Translations under genes and position numbers: made by a program | Notes under the pieces: generated by a model | The model's input: only the letters and a program-made list of their open reading frames with translations | Database searches by the model: none | Told to the model about the DNA's origin: nothing | In this document: piece after piece, positions 1-8,700 of the stretch | How the letters are laid out: the number at the start of each line of letters is the position of its first letter | Numbering within the stretch: position 1 is the first letter of the stretch | Source: JAJEDW01 sp963555775 | GTDB taxonomy: Bacteria; Acidobacteriota; Terriglobia; 20CM-2-55-15 | Direction: 5' to 3' | Assembly: GCA_963555775.3 (NCBI GenBank) | Contig: CAUVWY020000009.1 | Location: 496,001-560,000 of the forward strand | Length of the DNA: 64,000 nucleotides

Positions 1-2
1 CA

Positions 3-3000
3 GTGGCTGGAGGCGATCAGACACGGACGGTCACTTGGGTTTCGGTGAGCGGGAGCACCGTGGTGCTGACCCTGGATGCTGGGGCCGAGCACTTGGAGGC
101 GGGAATCCTGGTGAGTTATACGCCGGGGGACAACCCGATCCGGGATGTGCCGGGAAACGATGCGGAGGCGCTCAGCCGCGAGCCGGTGACCAACGACACC
201 CCGGACACGACAGCGCCGACGGTGAGGAGTCTGGACATCACATCGAACCCGGGATCTGACCAGACTTATGCGGCGGGGGACGAGATCGAGGTGACGGTGA
301 CCTTCGATGAGACGGTGGAGGTGGAGGGGACGCCGCAGTTGAGGCTGAGAGTGGGAACCAGGACCCGAACAGCTGGCTATGAAACCGGCACGGGGGCGGC
401 GGCGCTGGTGTTCGCCTACGAGGTGGCCGATGGGGACGACGACACCGACGGGGTGAGCATCGAGGCGGGCCGGATCGCCCTGAACGGCGGGACGATCGAA
501 GACGAGGCAGAGAATGCCGCGGATCTGGCTCACGGGGCGGTGGTGGCCAACGCAGGGCACAAGGTGGACGGGGTGCGGCCGGCGTTTGTGAGCGCGGCGG
601 TGGACAGCTCCTCTCTGACGCTGACCTACAGGGAGGCGCTCGATGAGGGATCGAGGCCTGCGCCGGGGGACTTCACGGTGCAGGTGGACGGGAGCGGGCG
701 AACCGTTTCGGGAGTCTCGGTCAGCGATACCGTGGTGACGCTGACCCTCAATCCTGCGGTGGTGCACGGAGATACGGGAATTCGGGTGAGCTACACACCG
801 GACACCAATCCGATCCGGGACGTGGTGGGCAACGACGCGCTCGCACTGAGCAACCGGTCTGTGACCAACACCACGGGGGCTCCCAACACGGTGCCGGAGA
901 TCACAACTCCGAGTGCGTTCGATGTCCGGGAGAACCAATCGGTGGCGAGGCGGTTGGCGGCCAGAGACACCGACCCGGGTGACGAGGTGACGGGCTGGGC
1001 GATCATGGGCGGGGCCGATCAGGGGCAGTTCACGATCACCACTGATACGGGGGATCTGAGCTTCCGGACAGCGCCGGACTTCGAAGCCCCCGGAGACAAC
1101 GAGTATGAGGTGACAGTGGAAGTGAAGAGCGGGGCGGGGGCCAGGGAACTGGAGGCCGAGCAGACGTTCACGATCAGAGTGACGGACGAACGGGAACCGC
1201 CGGGTATCCCGGAGGCGCCGGCCTTCTCGGGGGAGACGGCGGACAGCATGACGGTCAACTGGAGGGAACCGGACAACACGGGCCCGGCGATCACCGACTA
1301 CGACGTGCAGTACCGGGAGAAGGGCACGGGGCGCTTCACCGACGGTCAACACGAGGGGCCGGGGCTCTCTCTGACGCTGGATGACCTGGAGCCGGGCACG
1401 GTCTATGAAGTGCAGGTGCGGGCCACCAACGACGAGGGGAGAAGCGACTGGTCCGAGTCTGGCGAGGGGATAACGGTGGCGCCGCTGACGGTTCAGATGA
1501 CGAGCGACCTTCCGCCTCCGGTGGAGGGCCCCTTTACGGTAAGGTTCAGCTATTCGGAGCCGGTGACAGGTTTTTCCAGCAACGGCATCGAGAGCGGTCA
1601 GAATCCTGCCTGCACCGACGATCAGAACAACCCGGTGTTCTGCGACCCGGGGATCGGTCGACTGGATACGGTCGACAACCGGGTGTTCACCGCTACGGTG
1701 ACGCCCGGGACCAATGGGGTGGCACACAACTACACGCTGACGCTGACGGTGAGCGGAGGGGCGGTGAGGTCGTCGGCCGGGAACAAACCGAACGAGGCGG
1801 CGACTCTGGAAGTTCGTATCGCGCCGCCGGGGGTGACGGCGCCGATCTCGACGATCGGTCTGACGCCGAGCGCCAGCAACGGCCAGGTGACGCTGAGGTG
1901 GAATACCCCGGCGAACACCGGAGGCGCCCCGATCGTCCGCTACGAATACCGCTGGAAGGAGAGCGGCGGGGAGTTCAGCGACTGGATCAGCGTTGGTTCG
2001 GGGACGAGGTCCGCGACGGTGCGTAATCTGACCAACGGCGCCGAATACACCTTCGAGGCGCGGGCGGTCAACGCTCTGGGCAAGGGCTCGGCGGAGACAG
2101 CGGTGGCGACACCCACGGTCGTCACGCGCCCGCCCGTCACGGGTGGCGGCGGTGGCGGAGGAGGAGGAAGCGGGCCCGCCCGGCCCCCGTCCTACCCCGG
2201 AACCATACGGGCCGGGGGCGGCGACGGGGAGGTGACGCTGACATGGAATGCGCCCTCCAGCCAGGGCAGCTCCCGCATTCAGTATTACGAGTACCGGATT
2301 GACGGCGAGGGCGAGTGGATTTCGACCGGATCGAGCGACCGCATCCACACGATTGCCGGTCTGACCAACGGCCGGGTCTACTTCTTCCATCTGCGCGCGG
2401 TGAGCGCCGCCGGGTCCGGTTCCCACCGCATTTCGCCCGAGGCCACGCCCGTCGCGGACCTGGACTTTACTCACTTCGCCAATGGGGGTTTCATCACCTC
2501 CACGCTGGCGCTGGTGAACGCGGGTGCCTACCCGGTCCGCCCCGCCATCTACTTCTACGATCAGGACGGCGATCCCATCGCCGCACGGTCCCTGGTGAGC
2601 CTGACGCCGGATCTGGAAGTCCTGGACGACGGCGCCGTGAGCCCCCGGACGGTCATGAACCCCCTGAGCGAACTCACCATCGCCACCCACGGCCGCGGGG
2701 GACAGCGGGTCGGATCGGTCTCGGTCCGGGCTCCCAGTTCCATCGGCGGGGTGCTGCGCTTCGACATCCCCGCCCTCGGGGTCGCCGGGGTCGGCGACAG
2801 CGCAACCCTCCGGGATGCCCTCGTCCCGGTGCGCCGTCAGGATGACGGCATCAACACGGGCGTCGCGGTCCGCAACCGGGGTACGGCCGCCCTGACCCTG
2901 CAATGCCGATTGATGCGGGACGGCGCCGTGCTCGAAGAGACAATCATCCCGCTTGCGGCCAACGGCCAGGACTCCCGATTCATCGACCAGGTGTTCCCCG

Positions 3001-3878
3001 CCGCCGATACGTCGGACTTCGCCGGGTCGGTGCGGTGCCTGACGCCCGAACCGGGGCGCTTCTCCGCGGTGGCCTTCGAACTGGACGGGGTCCACCGGAT
3101 CTTCACCACCCTGCCCGTGGTGCCGGTACCGGCGGTCCCGGAGCAGGAACAAGGGGAAGATCAGGAGCAAGAGGAGGAACAGGACGCCACGCGCCTGGAC
3201 TTCACGCATTTCGCCAATGGCGGGAACATCGTCTCCGATCTGGTGCTGGTGAACGCGGGCGCCGATCCCGTCCAGCCCGCCATCTATTTCAACGATCAGG
3301 ACGGCAACCCCATCGCCGCCGAGTCGCTGGTGGATATCACCGAGGATCTGGAGGTGGGCGGCGACGGCGCCCTGCGCCCTGGCGCGGCCATGAACCCGTT
3401 GGGAGAACTGACCATTTCAACCCACGGCCGCGGGGGCCAGATCGTCGGATCGGTCGCCGTCGTGGCCGAGGGTCCCATCGGCGGGGTCCTGCGCTTCGAC
3501 ATCCCACGCCTCGGGGTCGCCGGGGTCGGCGACAGTCCCCCGGTCCGGGATGCCCTGGTCCCGGTGCGCCGCCAGAGGGACGGCATCAACACGGGGGTCG
3601 CGGTCCACAACCGGGGCACGACCGCCCTCCTGGTGCGGTGCCGATTGATGCGGGTCGGCGTCGTGCTCGAAGAGACGATGATCCCGCTTGCCGCCAACGG
3701 CCAGGACTCCCGATTCATCGACCAGGTGTTCCCCACCGCCGATACCTCGGACTTCGTGGGGTCGGTGCGGTGCCTGACGCCCGAACCGGGCCGCTTCTCG
3801 GCGGTGGCCTTCGAACTGGATGGGGTCCACCGGATCTTCACCACCCTGCCCGTCGTCCCGGTGGTCGAGGTGCCATGA
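3..3878 (+). CDS. Large extracellular multi-domain repeat protein, 5'-truncated by window edge
   Basis: The frame is open to the left edge, so the true start lies outside; the GTG at position 3 is probably an internal valine. The 1291 visible residues read in order: SwmB-like repeat end (1-65), bacterial Ig-like segment starting TTAPTVRSLDITSNPG (about 70-190), second SwmB-like repeat (190-290), cadherin-like domain (295-395), FnIII (400-490), another Ig-like segment (495-605), FnIII (610-700), a run of nine Gly in a Gly/Pro linker (about 710-725), FnIII (725-815), then two copies of a roughly 230-residue domain starting DFTHFANGG (about 820 and 1065). No catalytic motif or anchor is seen. 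The architecture fits an exported adhesin or scaffold. The last 1.67 kb nearly duplicate the end of the giant gene that ends at 17556. Confidence 0.8.
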   Translation: MAGGDQTRTVTWVSVSGSTVVLTLDAGAEHLEAGILVSYTPGDNPIRDVPGNDAEALSREPVTNDTPDTTAPTVRSLDITSNPGSDQTYAAGDEIEVTVTFDETVEVEGTPQLRLRVGTRTRTAGYETGTGAAALVFAYEVADGDDDTDGVSIEAGRIALNGGTIEDEAENAADLAHGAVVANAGHKVDGVRPAFVSAAVDSSSLTLTYREALDEGSRPAPGDFTVQVDGSGRTVSGVSVSDTVVTLTLNPAVVHGDTGIRVSYTPDTNPIRDVVGNDALALSNRSVTNTTGAPNTVPEITTPSAFDVRENQSVARRLAARDTDPGDEVTGWAIMGGADQGQFTITTDTGDLSFRTAPDFEAPGDNEYEVTVEVKSGAGARELEAEQTFTIRVTDEREPPGIPEAPAFSGETADSMTVNWREPDNTGPAITDYDVQYREKGTGRFTDGQHEGPGLSLTLDDLEPGTVYEVQVRATNDEGRSDWSESGEGITVAPLTVQMTSDLPPPVEGPFTVRFSYSEPVTGFSSNGIESGQNPACTDDQNNPVFCDPGIGRLDTVDNRVFTATVTPGTNGVAHNYTLTLTVSGGAVRSSAGNKPNEAATLEVRIAPPGVTAPISTIGLTPSASNGQVTLRWNTPANTGGAPIVRYEYRWKESGGEFSDWISVGSGTRSATVRNLTNGAEYTFEARAVNALGKGSAETAVATPTVVTRPPVTGGGGGGGGGSGPARPPSYPGTIRAGGGDGEVTLTWNAPSSQGSSRIQYYEYRIDGEGEWISTGSSDRIHTIAGLTNGRVYFFHLRAVSAAGSGSHRISPEATPVADLDFTHFANGGFITSTLALVNAGAYPVRPAIYFYDQDGDPIAARSLVSLTPDLEVLDDGAVSPRTVMNPLSELTIATHGRGGQRVGSVSVRAPSSIGGVLRFDIPALGVAGVGDSATLRDALVPVRRQDDGINTGVAVRNRGTAALTLQCRLMRDGAVLEETIIPLAANGQDSRFIDQVFPAADTSDFAGSVRCLTPEPGRFSAVAFELDGVHRIFTTLPVVPVPAVPEQEQGEDQEQEEEQDATRLDFTHFANGGNIVSDLVLVNAGADPVQPAIYFNDQDGNPIAAESLVDITEDLEVGGDGALRPGAAMNPLGELTISTHGRGGQIVGSVAVVAEGPIGGVLRFDIPRLGVAGVGDSPPVRDALVPVRRQRDGINTGVAVHNRGTTALLVRCRLMRVGVVLEETMIPLAANGQDSRFIDQVFPTADTSDFVGSVRCLTPEPGRFSAVAFELDGVHRIFTTLPVVPVVEVP
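2214..3878 (+). repeat. Copy 1 of a ~1.67-kb dispersed direct repeat (FnIII + two DFTHFANGG domains)
   Basis: From about 2214 to the stop codon at 3878 the DNA is very similar to 15884-17556, at an offset of about 13,666 bp with a 12-bp net indel in the acidic Glu/Gln linker. Similarity includes synonymous positions and stops at the termination codon (gaggtgccatgac versus gaggtgccctgac). Each copy also contains an internal, more diverged tandem duplication of the DFTHFANGG domain. Confidence 0.85.
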
Positions 3879-4007
3879 CGTCGGGAGATCGAGCGCCGCG
3901 GGAAGGGCCGTTGGTCGGCCGGGCGGAAGGTCACGGTGGTGCTCGATCTAATGCGTGGCGCCGAGCTGGAGGCGACAAGCCGGAAGTACGCGGGCGCGGT
4001 TGCCGGA
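3879..4007 (+). pseudogene. Remnant of a transposase N-terminal helix-turn-helix (IS3 orfA-like)
   Basis: Directly after the upstream stop codon, another frame reads a peptide with the segment GRWSAGRKVTVVLDLMRG followed by AELEATSRKY. This is the typical N-terminal HTH of orfA-type transposases (W-S-A-x-R-K then V-L-x-L-x-R-G then L-E-x-x-S-R). It is lost after about 43 residues with no start codon of its own, so it is a dead fragment. The family call rests on recognised motif spacing. Confidence 0.55.
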
Positions 4008-4009
4008 GG

Positions 4010-4270
4010 TCAGGACTCGCCCGGGTCGCCGGGGCGGGGCATGCGGTAGCCGACCCCGCGCTCGTTGAATATCCAGGTCGGGCTCGCCGCGTCGTCGCCG
4101 AGCCTTTGGCGCAGCCGCTTGACGTAGGCGCGCACCTTCTTGGGGTTGCCGGTGCTCCGTCCGCCCCAGACCTGGCGCAGCAGGGCCTCGTGAGTCAGGA
4201 CCCGGCCCGCGCCCTGCGCGAGCACGCGTAGCGCCGCGTTCTCGTCCGCCGTCCGGTCGCGATCGCTCAT
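4010..4270 (-). CDS. Stand-alone OmpR/PhoB-type winged-helix DNA-binding protein
   Basis: 86 residues made almost wholly of an OmpR-family effector domain: LTHEALLRQVWG (first helices), VRAYVKRLRQRLGDD (recognition helix) and NERGVGYRM (wing) are the family signatures, closest in style to KdpE-type regulators. There is no receiver domain. The ATG at 4270 has a strong ribosome site, GGAGGAG about 6 nt upstream, so the short form appears to be the real start and not a truncated reading. It is convergent with the left surface-protein gene and divergent from the giant gene at 4529, separated by an AT-rich region. It may regulate that gene; the target is inference. It could also be a relic of a full response regulator. 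Confidence 0.7.
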   Translation of the reverse strand: MSDRDRTADENAALRVLAQGAGRVLTHEALLRQVWGGRSTGNPKKVRAYVKRLRQRLGDDAASPTWIFNERGVGYRMPRPGDPGES

Positions 4271-4414
4271 CCGTTCTCCTCCCTCTGCCCGCCGCCCCGG
4301 CCGGCGGGTGATTCGGCGCCGGACCGCGGCCGTGGCGGTGCGATTCGGTCCAGCTCCTGGATATCATGCCTATTTCGCTCAGAAATCGCTCTCTTATCTC
4401 ATAATAGGACGGTA

Positions 4415-4444
4415 TTGTCACACTATATTACCTAGAATTATAAG
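4415..4444 (+). promoter_or_regulatory. Candidate sigma-70 promoter for the giant surface-protein gene
   Basis: In an AT-rich island (about 4360-4455) within GC-rich surroundings, TTGTCA (4415-4420) and TATAAG (4439-4444) are separated by 18 bp, about 85 bp upstream of the ATG at 4529. This is a good match to a vegetative promoter. The overlapping TAGAAT box makes the exact -10 uncertain. Confidence 0.45.
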
Positions 4445-4528
4445 GGGAAATTATGTCCGGACCAGCGGCGGAAGCCGGGCGGTCCGGTTTCGGAGCAGGC
4501 CGGGACGTCAGGGGGTGGGAAGACCGAA

Positions 4529-5683
4529 ATGAATCGTTCTTCAGAACCGGGTGTTATTGCCGCCGGGCTGCCGGCGGCGTCCTTCGCGCGGCGCGGCCGC
4601 GGCGGCGCGGAACGCTCCCACCGCGCGGTTCCTTGCCTCCGCCGGCAGGTCCGGTCCCTCGGCCGCCACGCGCGCGCGGCGCTCACGCTTGCCGGCATCG
4701 CCGTGCTGGCGATCCCGCTGCTGGCCGCTCCCGCCGGAGCGCAACAACCGCCGGCGCGGGCTGGCGCCGACTTACCGGTGAGGGCCGTGCGGCAGATCGA
4801 GGCACTGCTGGCAGCGAAGGCGCAGCGGACGGCGGCGCAGCGGAAGGTGAGTTCGCAACTCCTGGACGCGGCGGAGAGCGCGCAACTGCCGGAGACGGCG
4901 GAAAGTGCGCAACTGCCGGAGACGGCGGAAAGTGCGCAACTGCCGGAGACGGCAACTCCCCGCCAGCCCGCGCCGGAGGGGATCGCGCAGCAGCTACGGG
5001 GGCCGGACGCCGCGGCCGGCCAACAGGCGGGGAACCCCGATGGCGCACCCGAACCCGAACCGGAACCCGAACGGGTGACGGTGGACATCCGGGCCGATGT
5101 GACACCCGCGGTGCTGGCCCGCATCCGGACCCTGGGCGGCACGGTGATCGACAGCGTGCCGAAATACCGTGCCATCCGGGCGCAGCTCCCGCTGGGTAGC
5201 GTGGCGCGGCTCGCCGCGCTCAATGCGGTCCAGTCCATCCGCCCCGCCGACGAGGCGGTGACCCGCAAGGACAACACGACCCAAGGCGATGCCGCCCATC
5301 GGGCGAACGCAGCGCGCACGACCTACAGTGTCGACGGCACGGGCATTGGGATCGGCGTGATCTCAAATGGCGTTCGGACGCTAGCCGACCGGCAGGCCTC
5401 GGGAGACCTGCCGGCGCGGGTGACGGTGCTGCCGGGCCAGGAAGGGTCGGGCGACGAAGGGACGGCGCTGCTCGAGATCGTCCACGACCTTGCGCCCGGC
5501 GCCGAACTGTATTTCGCGACGGGCAACGGCGGGCAGGCGCGGATGGCAGCGAACATCGAGGCGCTCTGCAAAGCCGGCGCAAACGTCATCGTCGACGACA
5601 TCGGCTACGCGCTAGCAGCCTGTCGGACTTTCGGCGTAAGTCCTTTGTTTTCAACAACGGCCCTTTTTAGCCCGAAACGGTAA
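4529..5683 (+). CDS. Subtilisin-like serine protease, N-terminal fragment (disrupted by MITE)
   Basis: 384 residues. After a long Arg-rich N-terminus there is a hydrophobic signal segment, ALTLAGIAVLAIPLL, ending APAGAQQ (about residue 73). Next come a 9-residue repeat AESAQLPET in three copies (115-141), an EPEPEPEP stretch and a propeptide-like region. The peptidase S8 domain begins near 265: GIGIGVISNGV holds the catalytic Asp site, here Asn, and ALLEIVHDLAPGAEL carries the catalytic His. The last 24 residues come from the inserted element, ending in a TAA at 5681. The catalytic Ser lies in the next segment, so this fragment cannot be an active protease. The upstream ribosome site is weak and the long pre-signal N-terminus leaves the start uncertain. 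Confidence 0.75.
   Translation: MNRSSEPGVIAAGLPAASFARRGRGGAERSHRAVPCLRRQVRSLGRHARAALTLAGIAVLAIPLLAAPAGAQQPPARAGADLPVRAVRQIEALLAAKAQRTAAQRKVSSQLLDAAESAQLPETAESAQLPETAESAQLPETATPRQPAPEGIAQQLRGPDAAAGQQAGNPDGAPEPEPEPERVTVDIRADVTPAVLARIRTLGGTVIDSVPKYRAIRAQLPLGSVARLAALNAVQSIRPADEAVTRKDNTTQGDAAHRANAARTTYSVDGTGIGIGVISNGVRTLADRQASGDLPARVTVLPGQEGSGDEGTALLEIVHDLAPGAELYFATGNGGQARMAANIEALCKAGANVIVDDIGYALAACRTFGVSPLFSTTALFSPKR
4871..4951 (+). repeat. 27-bp tandem repeat, three copies
   Basis: Three head-to-tail 27-bp units (4871-4897, 4898-4924, 4925-4951), the last two identical, encode AESAQLPET three times in the linker between signal peptide and protease domain. This is a likely site of copy-number variation. 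Confidence 0.9.
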
Positions 5684-5741
5684 ACACAGTCATATGAATG
5701 ACTTAGGTTTTTGATTCGGTGTTAGTCCGACAGGCTGCTAG
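5612..5741. mobile_element. 126-bp MITE-like element with 4-bp CTAG target duplication
   Basis: The 18-bp sequence at 5612-5629 (ctagcagcctgtcggact) is the exact reverse complement of 5724-5741. The outermost CTAG is present at both ends. Counting one CTAG as duplicated target, the element is 126 bp with 14-bp terminal repeats starting CAGCCTGTCGGACT. Deleting it and one CTAG restores an uninterrupted subtilase frame (DDIGYALEAAYQDD). The interior is too short to code. A 4-bp CTAG duplication fits the YTAR target of IS5-type transposases, but the parent element is not in this window, so family assignment is tentative. Confidence 0.88.
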
Positions 5742-8700
5742 AGGCGGCATACCAGGACGACATCGTAGCGAAAGGGGTCAACGCGGCGGTCGCCGGCGGC
5801 TGTTACTTCTTCTCGGCGGGCGGCAACGACGGCAATCTGACCGATGGCACTACTGGGGTCTGGGAGGGGGACTACGCCGCAGGAACCGCGCTGATTGTGG
5901 ACGGTGAGACGCTCGGCGTTCGGCACGACTTCGGCGGTGGGGTGGAAGGGAACGAGGTGAGTGGCCGCGGGGTTAGCGCCATTGTCCTTCAGTGGGCCGA
6001 CCCGCTGGGTGCTTCAGCGAGCGATTACGACTTGTTCCTGGTCAATGAAGACGGCGACGTGGTCGCCAGCTCGACGGATATCCAGGACGGAACACAGGAT
6101 CCGATCGAGTCCATCGTCGCGCGGTTTCTTAGCTTCTCCGGACTCAGCGTGGTCGTTGTCAAAGCCTCCGGATCGGACCGCTACCTGCGCGTGCACGCCC
6201 ACGGCGGACGGTTGGGGATCCAGACCGCGGGCAACCTGTACGGCCACGCAGCGGCGGAGAACGCGATCAGTGTGGCAATGGTCGACGTGCGCACCGCCGC
6301 CGGGTCAGGCAGGGTCTTCAATGGGACCGAATCGGTGCGGACGGACAATTCGGACGGGCCGCGCCGGATCTTCTTCCAGCCAAACGGCACAGCGATCACA
6401 GCAGGCAATTTCTCCTCGACCGGCGGGAAGCTGCTGCAGAAGCCGGACCTCACCGCTGCGACCTGCGTCACGACGGCGACGCCCGGCTTCTCGACGTTCT
6501 GCGGCACTTCAGCGGCGGCGCCGCACGCGGCGGCGATTGGGGCCTTGATGCTGGAGGCGGCAGGTGGTCCGGACCTGGTCACCCTGGCGCAGCTCCGTAC
6601 AGGGATGACGTCCGGGACCGCGGTTCTGGACATCGAGACGACCGGCGTCGATCGCGATTCCGGATACGGCATCGTGATGGCTCCGGGCGCCGTGGATGCC
6701 GTCGATGTCGCGGTGGCGAACCGCAATGGAGCGCCGACCGTGGAGAACGCAGTGTCCGACCGGACTTACGCCCCGGGTGACGATGCAGTGGACATCGATC
6801 TCGCGAACGTCTTTGACGATCCCGACGACGACACGCTGACCTATGAGGCGGTGTCGAGCGACCCTGACCGGCTGGCGGTCACACGGAACAATGCACAGCT
6901 GACGATCACCCCAGGCTCGCCGGGCCACGCGGTGGTGACGCTGCGCGCGGTCGACCCTGGCGGCCTGAGCGCGGTCGAGGCATTCTCGGTCACGGTCTCG
7001 GCGGGGAATACGGACTACGACGCCGATAACGACGGTCTCATCGATGTGGCCAACCTGGCGCAGCTGGACGCCCTGCGGTACGACCTGAACGCCGATGGTC
7101 TGGTGGATGGCGCGACATGGATGCCATATTACGACGCCTTTCCCATGGGCGCGCTGGGAATGGGGTGTCCCACCGACGACGGGTGTACGGGCTACGAGTT
7201 GACAGGGAATCTCGACTTCGACACCGACGACGATGGAGATGTCGACTCAGACGACGACTACTGGAACGGCGGCGACGGCTGGGCGCCGATCGGTGAAATC
7301 GACGCGCCCTTCACTGCTGATTTCAAGGGTAATCGCCGGACCGTGTCCAACCTGTTCATCAACCGAGATACCGAGGACGGGGTGGGGCTGTTCGGGGAAA
7401 TCGGCGGGAGCGCCACGAGCGTGATTCGTGGTGTCGGGCTGGTCGGTGTCGACGTGACCGGGCGCGATGGGGTCGGCAGCCTGCTCGGGCACGGCGTCTA
7501 TGCGACGGTCATAGACAGCCATGCCACGGGTCAGGTTTCTGGCGAGGATGAAGTGGGAGGCCTCGTGGGCCGGACCTGGGGCACGGTGTGGTACAGCTCC
7601 GCCGCGGTCAATGTGTCCGGTGAGGATGCGGTCGGTGGGTTGGTCGGGCACCAGATTCTCAATAACACCGTCGCCAGCTATGCCACTGGGAACGTGTCGG
7701 GGATGGACGCGGTCGGTGGATTGATCGGAGCCGTCAGCGATGTAACTCAGGTCATTGAGGCCAGCTATGCCACCGGGAACGTCTCGGGTAGCGGCGCTCG
7801 ACTCACGGATTCGGATTCAGGGTTCATCATTTGTAATTTTGTCGGGGCCTTCAGCTTAACCGGCCCCGTAGAAACCACCACCAGCACCGGCGGGGGCGTC
7901 GGCGGGCTGGTCGGTAGTTCCTGCGGTTGGATTCAGGTGAGCTATGCCACGGGTGCGGTCTCCGGTACGGCGGCGGTCGGCGGGCTTATCGGTAGTGGCC
8001 GTTTCGCCAAGGGTCAGTCCAGCTACTGGGATGTGGAGACCTCCGGGGTGCGCGTCGGAGTGGGCGAGGACGATGCGAACGACAACGGCGTGATCGACGG
8101 TACGGAGCGGCTGCGGCTGGGCGTGGGAGGAAAGACCACCGCCGAACTGCAGACGCCGACCGACTATACGGGCATCTACGAGGCGTGGAACGTGGAGTTG
8201 GGCAGCTCGCCTTTCGGCGATGGAGAGCCCGACGATCCCTGGGATTTCGGGACGACGGCCGAGTACCCGGTCCTGTCGCTCGATCTGAATGATGATAACC
8301 GGGCGACGTGGGAGGAGTTCGGCTACCAGGTCCGCGGCAGCGTGACTCTGACGGCGGCGACCACAGCGAGCCTGGCCCAGGTGGTTCTGAGCTGGACTGC
8401 GATATCGATTCCGAGTTCCTGGAGCCCGCCGCCAGACGTCAGCTACACCCTCTATCGCGACGATGACACTTCCATTAAAGCCATCGCGGAGAATCTCGCC
8501 AGGCTCACCCACACCGACACTGATGTGACGATTGACGACCCCTATACCTACTGGGTGGCTGCCGTGGTGGACGGTGGCGAAGCGGCTCGCAGTGCGCCAG
8601 TGTCGGTGATCGCCGGCGGGGCGAACCAGCCCCCGGTATTGGTGGGGATTATTGCAGATCGGCAGCTGACAGTGGGGTCCATGGCGGTCGTGGTCGACGT

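Noticed and set aside
5897..5899. GTG 5897 as the start of an independent gene
   Set aside because: The frame is continuous with the upstream subtilase across the MITE and the first residues continue the protease fold, so this is an internal valine.
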